Below, piece after piece: positions 51,830-64,000 of a stretch of 64,000 bases of DNA. The position numbers were made by a program, and so were the translations under genes. The DNA is from Corella eumyota (taxonomy: Eukaryota; Chordata; Ascidiacea; Phlebobranchia; Corellidae), in the NCBI GenBank assembly GCA_963082875.1, contig OY720098.1, forward strand, positions 11,594,001 to 11,658,000, in the 5' to 3' direction. The notes under the pieces were generated by a model. It did not search any database, was not told where the DNA came from, and saw nothing but the letters and a program-made list of their open reading frames with translations. Numbering within the stretch: position 1 is the stretch's first letter; every line of letters starts with the position of its first letter.

Positions 51830-52411
51830 ATGACTCAACAGCCAAGAATACCAAGAATAAATATATCCAAAGGTGCACGCGGTAGCCGAAACATCTTTAT
51901 AAATTCGTCCATTGTACGAAATACCTACGATAAAAATGGAAAGCATGTAAAGTCAGTACATACGGATGAGGATGGTTACAACTACGACATAACCGGAATG
52001 CCAACTCACAAAGAGGTTAAAAATGAGTTCAACATTGAGGATGCTGATATCCAAAACCTGGCTACTGGAAATAAGGGCAAAACCACTTTTAACACACATC
52101 GAACTGTATACAGCGATGGGGCTGTGGATAAGCAGGTTCGTATAAACAACGGCACCTTTATGCAAGCTAATATTGGTGGCACAGCTTCTTTTAAAAACAA
52201 GGATGGGGCATTGGATATTAGTGCTAAAGATAGTGACGAGGAGGAAGGGAATCTCGAAGAAATGGTGAAGGATATTTTGCTTAAAGGAGTGACCCTGGAG
52301 CAGTTTTTGAAGGCTTTGAAAGAAAATTGCAAAATCAAGATACTGCACCAAGAAATTAAAAACAAAAACAAGACAGAAGTTCAGGAATTTATGGATGCAT
52401 ATTTAAGCTAA
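51830..52411 (+). CDS. Unrecognised 193-aa protein, intronless
   Basis: I do not recognise this gene. It is one open frame of 193 codons starting at MTQQPRIPRINISKG. The only ATG upstream in frame is this one. There is no signal peptide or membrane segment. The middle is polar and reads like short beta-type strands (TTFNTHRTVYSDGAVDKQVR; NGTFMQANIGGTASFKNKDG), followed by an acidic cluster (KDSDEEEGNLEEM) and a C-terminal charged helical part (LLKGVTLEQFLKALKENCK; QEIKNKNKTEVQEFMDAYL). Codon use is like the neighbours and richer in GC than surrounding introns, which supports a real gene. It could be a lineage-specific protein or a fast-evolving orthologue. AATAAACAA follows at about 52446. 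Confidence 0.7.
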   Translation: MTQQPRIPRINISKGARGSRNIFINSSIVRNTYDKNGKHVKSVHTDEDGYNYDITGMPTHKEVKNEFNIEDADIQNLATGNKGKTTFNTHRTVYSDGAVDKQVRINNGTFMQANIGGTASFKNKDGALDISAKDSDEEEGNLEEMVKDILLKGVTLEQFLKALKENCKIKILHQEIKNKNKTEVQEFMDAYLS

Positions 52412-53123
52412 GAAGTAAATTAAAGTGATGATGAAGCTTATGTAAATAAACAATGTTTTTTTTTTATTTTTATAATCGCCAATTAGTTTACTAAAGTTCT
52501 GTAGTTTTTTTTCGTGGGGTTGAATTATTGTAATTAATTTATGATTTTTTACTGGATTTTTTAATTGTGCCTTGTTTGCCAATTGCAAAAGTTTTTTAAA
52601 GAACTAAATTTTTGAGACTAAGTCTACATTTAACGAAAATTAATTTTTTTATATTTATAACCAATTTAATCGGATAAAAATTTGGTTGAGTTTCACTTAA
52701 TGTAAAAGGGATGATACCTACTTAAATGTCAACTATTAATATCTCCTATATGCAAATATGTCCTTATTACATAGAACCTAACATATCTTATTCAAACTTT
52801 TTTCAATAACTGGGTGGCTTAGTGGGTTTATTAAGATTTGACACTTAGTACCACTGATGTAAAAACATTTTAAGAACTAATGAGGCCTATTATTTTGTTA
52901 ATTTTTTTTTTCGTATATATTTAAAAAAATGTAATCTACTTGCACTATCTCTATCAAATCTGTCCCAAGTTCAATGATTTAGTTGTATTTTAATTATGCA
53001 CTGTATTGATATCATCCAATTAGTTTTTTTGTATATACATTGTTAGATATACCTAGGAAAATGAAAATGAATTGGTAAATGTGCTTGGTATGTTAGTCTT
53101 ACAAGCTATTGTTTAACTTAATT
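52412..53123. other. Intergenic, 5' flank of EHBP1
   Basis: AT-rich sequence between two plus-strand genes. No features beyond the probable poly(A) signal of the upstream gene near 52446. Confidence 0.5.
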
Positions 53124-56100
53124 ATGTTAAGAAAATTAAAGCATGCTGGCAAAATTGCATCAAAATATCAATTTGTGGCAACTTTGAATCAACTTGAAGT
53201 ACAAGGAACTAAATCTTGGTAAGTTATAGTATATACATATTTTATTGTGGTATATCTATAGTATACATATGTAAAAACGGTTAAATATTGTTTAAACATT
53301 GACATGTATATGTGTTAAGTTTCTGTTTACTTTAAATTAAATCAGGTTTTTGTGTTTAGGCAACCTCACAAGCTAGTTGTAGTATGGAGTAGAAGGAAAA
53401 AACGAAAGACGGGATCTGTAATTTTAAATTAAAAAGATAAATTTTAACTAATATTAATGCAGCTAAATATTGCAATTTCATTTTAAAAAAATAGCAAACA
53501 AAATAAAAAATACTTATTAAAAATATACAGGCACAGAGTTGGAGGCCAAGCATAGAAAATCCATACCGAGGAATAGTTAAATGGAATAAACAAGAATCCC
53601 TTGAAATCAAAGTCACTTTATTTCGCAGTCAACATGTTCAAACTTTTGAACCTAAGGACTGGGTGTTTGTAATTGAAAATGTATGTATGATATAAGCTAT
53701 ATAGTGTAAAATGGTTAAGAAAAATGTTAAGCCTGTTTTAATTGATTTAACAGTTTCATATGATAGTTATGTTTTGATAACTATTAATAACATAGCATTT
53801 AAAAATAAATACAAGATTTAAACAAAAAAAAATATATATATATACACTAAAAGTTTAAATTATTTAGTTAACATTAAGTTTATTTTTAGGCCCACAAACT
53901 TCAAAATAAATTGCCCAGATGTTTCCATTTTATAACAGACCACTAGATTGTTAACATTTTAAATAATCTGCCAAACAGATTTGCATTAAACAACCATCTA
54001 TTTTAAGATTAGTCTAACTGTTTTTTCTTTTGTGTTTTTAGGAAACGTATAATGGAAAAAGAAAGCCTGTTGCTACTGTACGAGTGGATATGTCAAAATA
54101 TGTTACTGACATTCCCACATCGCATAACATGGTCTTGCAGCTGAAACCGTTAACAAGAAAATTGGCAAGTGCAAAATTAGATGTCACTTTTCGATGTACT
54201 TTTCTTTCTGAAGGGCTTGCAACGTGAGATATAAGTTTATTATAACAATTTTTGTATTTTAAAACATTTTTCTTACTTTTTACTTGTGATTTAAATTAGT
54301 CAATTTTTGATTATATTGTGCAGAAGCAGTGGTTTGTAATACAGCCCCTTTTTCTTTTTTTTCCTTAAAATGAGTCAGAAGTAATTCACTTTTAAATTAA
54401 TGTTTAAATTCAAAGTACACTAATACAATTACTTATTGTTTTGTAATCTTGCATTATTTCCTCCCTTTCCACTTAAAGCTTGACTTTAAGGTTAACTAAA
54501 ATTTGGTCATTTATTGTTGTTTTACTTATAAATATATTCCAAAATGTATGTTTAGCGATACAGATATGATGTCTCTGGCGGGAAGTACTGCAAGTGAAGA
54601 CACAATAAGGTTGGGTGACATTGATGTTGGTAATCTACATGACCTAGATGATACTGATAGTAAGTGTTTAAATTTAGTAATTTATTGCTTGCTAAGTGGT
54701 CAAATCATTTGTAATGCAGTCATTGGTAAATTGGGATTAAAGTATGTTAGTAGCCATAAAACAATAAAACTAATCTTTGAACTTTAAGAACAAAATCTGT
54801 AATTATAATTACGTAAGATTAACTAATTTTTTAGAATTAAAAACCCATTTTAATTAAAATATTGTAATTTTTTTACTTTAAGAATAAATCTAAAAAGAGG
54901 AAACCTGTTTAAAAACTTGAAGTGTATATATACACTTTCAGTATAATTTTTTTTGCATCTTAATAAAAAAAACTTTTTGTGCAGTTGAAAACTCTCGTGG
55001 TAGTTCATTGGATGGAAGTTTGGCAGCTTCCAAAGACATCAGTATGCTTACCCAACAAATTGAAATGTTGTGTAGTAGCATGGACAAACTTGACAATACT
55101 AGTTCGAAGCGTAGTAGCACGACTGACCAAGGTCAGTTTTTTTATAACTTTTAAAAAACAGTAGATAATTTTACAGGCATATTAAATATATATAATAAAG
55201 TTTAGTGATTAATATATATGTTCAAATTAAAGCCCTTTAATTCAAAAAAAATTTGGCATTTGAGTTGCTCTGTTAGTTGTGAGTTTTATATATTAGTTGC
55301 AAGTTGTGACCATAATATGAATTGTTCTAAAATATTTTTTTTATGTTTAATAAACTGTTATTATCTAGTAATAATTAATGAGAGAAAAAGTTCTACAAGT
55401 GGAGGGAGACAAAGTATAAGTAGCACAACTCCAGACCAAACTTCAACAACTGGTGCTTCAAGGTAGTTAACAATTATTTTTACAGTTCATGATAGTGTAT
55501 GCTTATATAATGTTGAGATTAAAGCGTTGTAGTGATTTGTATTATGTATAAAAAAAGCTTTACTATAAGGTGATAAATTTTTTAATTTAAAAACATTTTT
55601 AACCTAAATTTATAGCTTGTTAATTTAATATACACCTTTACTTTGTAAAATCTTTATTTATTTTGATTGGAATTTTTTCTAAACATTTCTTTGTAAAAAA
55701 CATAGGGCCTATTATATTACATAGTTTAAAGTCGATTGGCACAAAACAAGTTTTAGTTTATACTGTACCTGTTTTATACTTTTCGGTATATAGTATAAGA
55801 CTGTTTAGTTAATCATGTAGTGTGTTTAAAAGCAATAAGTGTGTATACCCACATTAGTGTGATATGAGTAATCACATGAGTATAGCCATCTATTTTTTAT
55901 TTTCAAATTTAAAACAATAATTTCTTTTCAAACACATACCCAGTTATACTTTTTTACAACAAACCATTTTTACAAATTTAGCTTATATTCTCTTTAGAAT
56001 TAAAATTAAACTTTTGTTTTTTAAAATTGAAAGAAAAAAAATTGAGTTTGTTGTTACTTTATTTTTTCTACTCTTTGTTTTATGTTTGTATATTAACCTT

Positions 56101-59100
56101 TGCATATATATTTTTATTTTAAAAGTAAACAGTTGTGGGCACTGACAAACTTAAACCTACTAAATTATTAAAAAATTAAATACTAATTTGTTTATTTGTC
56201 TCTGTTAGTAAAATGTTACTTTTGAACATTAGTATCACATTTCACACAGTATCATTTTAAAATCGGGGAATTTATTATTTTTTATACCTTTATTATTACT
56301 TAGTTAATAATTAACTTGCATTTACAGGTTAAGCAAAGAGATTGATGCTAGTCGGGCTAGTGTAAGTTCTAGTGGGGAGGGTGAAAGTAAAAGAAACAGC
56401 CGGATTACCCAATCAGGTTAGTGGAAAAACAAAATAATAGGAATTTTGTTTGTAAAAAATAAAGTAACAGAATTACAGTATTGTTAGTATAATACAATAT
56501 TGTTTTTTTAATTCTTGCTGTTTATTAATTTTATGTAAATACTGTTACTTAAAAATATTTAAAATGTTAAGAAATTTTCTTTTAGATTCTTCTGAAGCAA
56601 CCACTCCTGTGCAAAAGCGAAGACTTAAATCTTCAGATGTCATAAGCTCTACTCTTACTGTAAGTTTGAATTGTTATTATTTTTTAAATGGTTAAGGTTA
56701 TTTTTTTAAGTTTCTGTATGTATAAATTACCAAGTTTTACCTTTTTTTTTAGGAATCACCAGTTTTACTAAACAATACTGCTCAAAACCAACAAAAATTA
56801 CTTTTAAAGTGGTGTCAAAGTGCGACTGAGGGCTATCGTGGTGTTAAAGTAACAAACTTTACAACATCATGGAGAAATGGTCTGGCTTTGTGTGCTTTGC
56901 TTCATCATTTTGAACCTAATCTTATGTAGGTGTTAAAAATATTTTTCATTTTTATGTTATTTCAAAAGCCTCCCACATATCTTGTATTGTGCAAATACTG
57001 TCTCTTGGTGAATTAATTATTTTATTTTAATCCGACTAAAGTATTAACAGCAAAAAGTTTTTTAAATAAAAAATATTTTATCTTTTCAGAGACTTTGAAG
57101 ATCTGCAATCTTTAAATGCAAAGGGAAATATAGTAAAGGTAAGTAATCGGTTTTATCATCAATAGAAAGTTTTAAAGTCATTTATTTTCTTATTTGCAAT
57201 GTTTTTAACTCAACTATTAGATCAAAATGTTGCATAGGTAAAGGTACTAGCTTTAATATGTTGTTAATAAGGTATAAAATTAAATATACAAGAAAATACG
57301 AAGTGTACAACATAATTTAATCAGGTAATTTTTCTTTTTGGCCAAGAAAGGAATAAAGAATGATAATTTTATTTTAAACTACTGTATTTTTTATTATTAA
57401 ATCAAATTTTAAACTGAAACTTTATAAAAAAAAATTTCAAAGTTTTAACACTTAAAATTGTCACAGGCTCTACATGGCTTTACAAGTCTGGACATTCCAT
57501 TATTACAAGAACCTAATCCAACTTTTATATCAGATAAATCATTTTTGATTTCATATTTAAATAAAATCAAATCACATTTCTATGTTGAAAAAGAGGTAAA
57601 ATTTTTATATTAAATCTAGGTTGCTTATTTGAATTAAATTAAGCTAAATGTATGATTGTTTATATTAAAAAAAATAAGTAAGCGTCATGTTTAAAAAAAA
57701 TTTTCAAAAATACATTTCAATTTCGTGGTACTGATTTTTTTGTTGTTATTGGTATCATAAAATTTTTGTTAAAATTTTATAATAGGCCTTATATTTAATA
57801 TTTGAAGTATTTAAACTTTAATTTTGTTTATCAGCTTAAATGCTATAAGAAGTACATTATACTTACCAAAGTATTCAAATTTTTTCATATTATCTAACAT
57901 TTTATATTTAGGATCCTATTGATACACATAATCTCGTTGGTATCCCGGAAATTCAATTAAATGACAATGATCCCTCTTCTCAAGTTGCAAAAAGTTTACG
58001 ATCTTATCCCTTTAACTTGGGTGAAGTCCGAGCAAAGTTATTGTCTGATCTTGTGGAGAAAGAAGATGAGGATGACGTGTTCTCCTGTGCTCTTGATGAT
58101 GCTCTTCCCTCAGATGAGAATGAGACAAATCAATTTTTGGAGGAGACAAAAGAAGTTGTTGAAGATGTTGAAATTCAGAAGAAAGAATTTAATTTTATTA
58201 AAAAGGAAAAAGAGGTTGTCAAAAATGTCAAAGTGGAAAAGAATCCTTTCTTATCTGAAGATGAAGAAATAACAGATAAAAATATCAAAGAAAACAATTT
58301 TACAACATTATTTACCAAACCTCCAGTGTTAAAAGCTGATATTTTAATAGAAAATAATGTAGATAATGCCATAGTTTCACCTAAGGCTGAGCATTCTTCT
58401 TTTAATGACAGTGGATTAGAAAAAAGTCCTGAACTTCAAACTAAAAAGTTACCTGAGTCAACTAAGAACATAGAAATAAAAAATAATTTTATTCAAGAAT
58501 TAGATCCCATTCTTATTACACAACCTGAGCCCATACAGAACGTAAGCTTAATTGAAAATAAAATTGATAATGAGGACATTCAGGTTGCTTTACCAAGTTC
58601 AAATCACCGAAGAACTAGCGATTTAGAAGAAAGCCTCTCGGAGGCTCGAGAAGTAAATAATTTTTCTCAAATGAACCATTCTTGCCATGACAAGTTATTA
58701 TTAAATGACAACGCTTCAAGATATAGCAACAAATCATTTGATGAACAATTTTCTACCAGTATTAAACTAGTTAAAGTGACTAGCGTTGTATCTGCTACAA
58801 GCGAACTGCCAATTGATATAGTGTTAAGGTCTTTGAAAGAGACCGATTTTTCTGAACAATTTGCCAGTGATACTCAAACTGTCAATCATATTTTACCTCA
58901 AAAACAAAATTCACCAAAACTACAAAAAAATAAAGATACGCAAAATAATTATTTATTCGCTTCTGATAAATCTGATCAAATGATTAGCTCAGAAGTTCAA
59001 GATATTTCTGATTTTGAAATACAAGTTCATGTTCCTTCACAAGTTAACTCACCTTCTGAGATTTCAAGTTTAAATCCCCTTAAAGTAAATAGTTCACAGG

Positions 59101-62100
59101 ACTTCACCAATTCAGAGTCTGTTTCTATTAAATCAGCTATTTCTGATGACAATTTTAAAACTGAAACTGAAGATCAGGTATTTTTTCTAAGTTTAATAAC
59201 ATTAATTCTACGTAAACCTAAATTTATTAGACTCAAGTATTTTTTAGCATAAAAATTTTTGTAATCTTATAATTTTTTAATTAATATCTATTTTTGTTCT
59301 ACCATAATTTTCTTGTTTTTTTTTAAAAAACTAAAGTTTTTTTTACTTTAAGGTGATTGATACAGAAGAGAAAACAGAGAAAGGGAAATTTGAGAGAGAA
59401 GAAGATGAAAAAGTTTTAGATGAAGATGAGAAAAAGGATGAACAATTAGATAAAACTGTGGAAGAACTATTGGTATTCTATTTTCTTTAATAACTATAAT
59501 TTTACAAGTAATTTATGATACTTTTATATTCTAGGATGTACACAAAGTTTTTATATGATGTGAAATTACTTTCTCTATTTTTTTTCATCCATTTCAATCA
59601 TATTTTATTTTGCAGAAATCTTCAGCAAAAAGAAACAAAAAAGCTAAAACAAAGGAACTCATTGAAAAAGCAAAAGCTGAAGCATTCTCTTCTAAAACCC
59701 TGCCTTCAAGCAATGAGGTAAGCTAAACTTCCAAAATCCTTAATTCAATGAATTTTTTGCGAAAAAAAATGTTCTTATTTACATAACGCTCAGTGAAGTA
59801 TTTGCGTGATGAGTAATACAAAGTTGGGTTACGTTTCTTTTGTTGGCGCTACAACTTAGGGTTTATAGCTGCCAATCACATGCTGTAGTGATGAAAGCCT
59901 GTTGAATTTGTGTAAAGACTCGATTACCTTGCCCTTGTTTAAGATCACGTTACAGCAATGTTTGCATAAGGCTCAAGTGGTTAAACAGGGCTGGCGTCAA
60001 ACTTTGTAAAATTCGCGTTTGGTCAATTTTACCGGCGGGCGTACTTTCCCTGACCTTTTAATCCCATCACTAATTCCCCTAATCTCTCCCATAGCACCTT
60101 AACCAAGCAAACATGCACAGATTAGTTAACAGTTTAAATTACAGTAAGACTGGGTGATAGTTTTTACCTTAATCATGTTGTGAAAACATTAGATTTGGGT
60201 TTGGCATGTCCATGTTGTTTTGGTATTTAAATCACCATTTTATGTGTGTCAAAAAATTTACTTTTTTAGATTTAAATAAAAAATTTTAAATGTTGGCATT
60301 TGTAATATTGCTCAAATTTTTTTTAAATGTTTAGTTAGTTACAAAAAAATTTGTTTTAACTAAAAAAACCATAACATTTTTACTTGGTACTTCTATATCA
60401 CTAAAACAACAATAAGCTTTCTGCTAAATATATTTTACTGTCAATCCACATATATTTTGTTTAACTTTATTTAACTTCTTAAGCCTTGAAGCATTGTTGT
60501 TTTAAAAATAGACATAACATGCATCTATTCAGATTACATTTTTTTTAAAACATTGTTTAACATTTAAAATTGAAATGGGATAATAGAAAATATTTTATTC
60601 AAGTTTGTGATTCTTTTTTAATATTATGAACTAGTCGATTGCCTGTCCTATGGGCAGTATTTTAATTGTATTAGTGGGGTCTTAGCTTACAACTAATGGA
60701 ATAAAAATTTACACTTAGTAGAATTGCATTTGTATAAGTTACAACCTTTTAAAATAATGTTTATTTAAACAATTTAATTTAGGAAACGAAAAGAAAACAA
60801 GAAGTACGTGAACGAGCGCAGCGCTTGATTGAACAAACTCGTGCAACGCTTGGTCGCACAAAGAAATTATCGATACAAGTTTCAGGTACTAATATCAAGT
60901 TCAAAAAATATTTAACATTTTTCAGTTTTAAATTTTTGCAATTTTTTTAGTTTAACAAATTTTGGTTCGATTTTACATTTTGTCTTTAAAATATATTTTT
61001 TACTTTTTATAAAAATATCAAAGTTTTGGTTAAAATAGTTTTTTTTGCCAGATTTAACATAGATTAAAATTTAAACATTTCTTATAATATGATTATTATT
61101 GTTTTTTTATAGAAGACATGCCAGATGTAAACAACGTAATAGAACAACCTTCAAAATTGTTATTATATCCAACCTCACCAGTTTTAACTAATTCCAATGA
61201 GTCGATAAAATCTGAAAATGAAGATAAAACTATTCAACCAAACAATATTGAAAGAGATAAAATAACAACAGAAAATAATCACGTTAAATCAAACTCTTCA
61301 ATTGAATCTTTATCTCAAAACAATGAAGTAATTTCAAATTTAAAAGTTGTTGAGAACAAAGTTGATGAAGATCATATTCAAACTGCAGAAAAAATCGAAA
61401 ATAATTTGCCTGAAGTCAATTCTGATTACTCAAATCCATTTTTGTCGGAGAATGATCAGAAAAATATTAATATAACTGTGGAGCCTGTTTTAGTGGCACC
61501 TGAAAATCAACTAATCTCGTCAGAAACTACAACTAACATTAATAATTCTGACTTAGAAACAAATATTGTAAAAAATCCTACATTTAAAATTGATGAAAAT
61601 GTAGAAAAAGCATTAAAGGAATCTAATGAAAAAGATGAAACTGCGAAGTTTTCTGTTGTTGATGATCCATTAAATGCTTTTGCATCACAACCAGAAGAAC
61701 CAGCTGTAAATAAGCAAGAAAATCCAGGTTTGTTTTAGTTTTTTCGCATTTCGAGTAAAACGATAAAAAGGTACAGTAGTATTAAAGACTGTAATTAATT
61801 GTTTAACCATTGCAAAAATTTTAGTATTAATATATCTTAAATCTTGGTTGTTTAAAAATCTAAAAAAAAAATTATGTTGATATGAAAATAGGTTTAATTT
61901 AGTTATTATATAAAATTTTAAATTACTTTGATTTTTAAAATTTTTTTTTTTATGTTTAGTAATATTTTTTAATATCTTTTTTATTGGTTTTAATAAAGTT
62001 TTATTATTTTTAAACAGTTATCATCACATCCACACCAATGGAAAATGAATCTTTTAAATATGATTCTTCAACAGTTGTTAAGCGTTCTTCCACCCCAAAC

Positions 62101-63393
62101 CCAGGTAAAAATTCATTAATTATAAATATTTTTTGTTTTTTGTTTAGAAAAAAGTCTAGAATTCTTTTTTATTTAAATAGGTATTATTTTAGGTAGTGTT
62201 TATAATCTAATAACATGATAATGTATATGGTTTTATGATAAAACCGTTTTGGGAATAATTTTATTTATGTTAATATAGAAAATGAAGAAGTTCATGATAA
62301 AATTGAATCAGTTTTGAGTCCAATTGCAGTTGTTGAAAAAAGAAAAAAATCTGCCAGTAAGTTTTCATTGTTGTTAAATTTTTTTTATGATTTTAATTTT
62401 AGTTTATTTTTCATCGATTTGATTTTTTTTTTATTAAAATTTGTATTATTACAAAGATATCTTTTATATTTTTATTATTTTTACATGTGTTTATAACAAT
62501 TTTTCTTATATTTAAAGTGAATAGATTATCAGGCTCAGCTGAAAAACATAAAAGATGGAGTGCAGCTTTCAGAAATAAATCCAACTCAACAAGTGAGGAG
62601 GTTGCAAATGTACTGGTAAGTATTTCATTTTAATTAAACTTTAAACTAGTGAAAAAGGGAAGAGATGAAATAAAAGTTTTTTTTTGTATATATCTTTATC
62701 CTCGATGTGGGAAAGTCGAATGCGCGACTTAAACATAGAGTAACATCAGTTACTCCGACCCAGTCTCGAGTTACCTGTGGCAGTTTGGGATATTATAGAT
62801 TATAATTGCCCATTAATTATGCTGCTGATTAAGTGTTAGCTCGGCAGGAGTTCATACCGTTTATAACGCCTTACTCAAGTGCGCTACAGCATGAGATCAG
62901 TGGGAATTAAACCTTCGACCTCATGTGTTATGTAGCAAGTGTTCTTACCAATACACCATGCTGCCTGTACTGCACCTCGCTGCCGGTTGTATTGCCAAAT
63001 GGAATTCGTATGTAATGGAGCTAATGAACTTTATATATATATGAATGTTTGATTTATAGGCCTTTAAAAGAAGTTACTTTGTCATTTGTGATGCAAGTGT
63101 AAATAATCAAATGCAAATATAATTTTTTTTTAGTTTTTTTAAAGTTATTAATTGCTTTACCATTTTTTTATAAATTTTATAAGGTTCAAAATATCATTTC
63201 AATCTCGAGCTTAAAACATTTTTTAACAATATTAGAAACTTGTTAAAGTTATAAAAACATCTTATACTTAATGTTGTGATACTATTGTAGAAGGAGCTAG
63301 AAAAAGAGAAGAAAGCATTGGAGAAAGAACAAAGACAAGTCGAAGAAAGATCAACCGATGTTCAAATCGAACTTCAACAACTTAAATCAACAG
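53124..63393 (+). CDS. EHBP1: EH domain-binding protein 1 (EHBP1), 3' partial
   Basis: Twenty-one exons seen (53124-53218, 53360-53417, 53531-53680, 54042-54223, 54556-54659, 54985-55131, 55369-55462, 56328-56416, 56586-56659, 56753-56925, 57090-57138, 57467-57595, 57912-59177, 59353-59472, 59616-59717, 60783-60885, 61113-61727, 62018-62104, 62279-62356, 62518-62615, 63291-63393), about 1,305 aa, all in phase. An N-terminal C2 domain comes first ([31 protein letters not shown]). The calponin-homology domain spans 56753-57595 ([40 protein letters not shown]). Long acidic disordered exons hold two NPF motifs ([20 protein letters not shown]) that bind EHD proteins. The last exon ([18 protein letters not shown]) begins the bMERB domain that binds Rab8/10; its remainder lies past base 64000. 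Role: linking endosomal recycling to actin. Confidence 0.92.
59790..60120. repeat. GC-richer, repeat-like stretch in EHBP1 intron 15
   Basis: About 330 bases clearly richer in GC than the surrounding intron (for example GTTGGCGCTACAACTTAGGG, AGGGCTGGCGTCAAAC, ACCGGCGGGCGTAC). It has no reading frame and no match to the SINE. I suspect an inserted old repeat, but no ends are visible. Confidence 0.3.
62677..62968 (-). repeat. tRNA-derived SINE, full length, minus orientation, in EHBP1 intron 20
   Basis: Reverse complement of the family: tail first (TATATATCTTTATCCTCGATG), then ACTCCGACCCAGTCTCGAG, TATAATTGCCCATTAATTAT, and the tRNA-like head at the right end (CTTACCAATACACCATGCTG). The B box is slightly damaged (GGAATTAAACC). 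It lies in the intron between the exons ending 62615 and starting 63291. Confidence 0.87.
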
Positions 63394-64000
63394 GTTTTTA
63401 TTTTTTTAAATGTATTTATCAGTTTAATGGCAGTCAACTTAACAAAATAAAATTTTATTGATTGTTAAACATTTTTTATCATACTTTGTTATACTTTTGC
63501 AAAACTAAGAAAGTTATTAATTAATTGTCTAATAACAGAGTCATTTATTTTTAATCATTTTTTTTGTTTTCCTTATTATTAGATATACATATAAAAAAAG
63601 GTTGTTTAATTTGTAATATTTATCAACTAAACAACAAAATACACAGTACATTATATTCTTATATTATAATTTCAATATTTAATGTAATCTGACACTACCG
63701 CGAGTGGGCGCTAGTGCATCAACGCGTGAGTCCAAAATTACCTGCATTTTAATTAAGTTGTAAACCAACTATACAATTTACATTTCTAAAAAAATGGACA
63801 AAAATGCAAAGAAAGTTTTAATATTGTAGTTATTTTAATTTCTCGTGTAAGTTATATTTTTGAAGGTTACTGGCAAAAAATATTTTAATTTTTTAAACGA
63901 GAAAATTTCAATCTTAATATTATATCATCGTCTCAAAACCTTATCGCAGTAAGTCGTTGTAAACGTTCGTTTTTTGGGCTCGCTCATTAAATTTGCAAGC
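63394..64000. other. EHBP1 intron continuing past the window end
   Basis: Starts with the donor GTTTTT after the exon ending at 63393. Mostly AT-rich, with a GC-richer patch at 63693-63735 (ACACTACCGCGAGTGGGCGC). No further EHBP1 exon could be found before base 64000. Confidence 0.55.

Overview
The window looks like the nuclear genome of a tunicate, probably a solitary ascidian of the Ciona type. It is strongly AT-rich, with short GT-AG introns (mostly 70-500 bases), compact genes and a tRNA-derived SINE family in introns and spacers. All recognisable genes are animal orthologues. I worked out exon boundaries by hand from reading frame, splice sites and family knowledge; most introns keep phase exactly. 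I recognised no retroviral, LTR or other capsid-bearing element.

Layout. 1-2529 (+): C-terminal half of an NF-kB p105/p100-type gene (ankyrin repeats plus death domain). 2935-4783 (-) and 5480-7933 (+): a head-to-head pair of secreted ferritin-like genes, one very diverged. 8461-14313 (-): an 18-exon coiled-coil protein with four copies of a GKPGxGAP-type motif, similar in that motif to the ciliary/centrosomal protein CSPP1. 15485-20775 (+): a RIG-I/MDA5-like helicase with two CARDs, a DECH helicase and a zinc-binding C-terminal domain. 21665-22409: a MITE-like element with terminal inverted repeats. 22722-31416 (+): Claspin. 32209-34204 and 35888-38231 (-): a tandem pair of carbohydrate sulfotransferases. 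39675-43447 (+): PP1 catalytic subunit. 44537-46744 (-): CHERP, intronless. 48042-48842 (+): ribosomal protein eL36. 49527-50612 (-): IFT46, intronless. 51830-52411 (+): an unrecognised intronless gene. 53124 to past the window end (+): EHBP1.

The genes do not form one pathway. Two are innate-immune (NF-kB-like and RIG-I-like, about 13 kb apart) and two are ferritin-related. Claspin and PP1 belong to checkpoint and phosphatase biology, and IFT46 and perhaps the GKPGxGAP protein are ciliary. The most noteworthy points are the diverged ferritin partner, the repeated GKPGxGAP motif protein, the single Chk1-docking motif in Claspin, a cluster of perfect TGACGTCA octamers in the first 15 kb, the MITE-like element, and a set of one-base frame slips in the RIG-I-like and second sulfotransferase genes. 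Those slips are either assembly errors or early gene decay.
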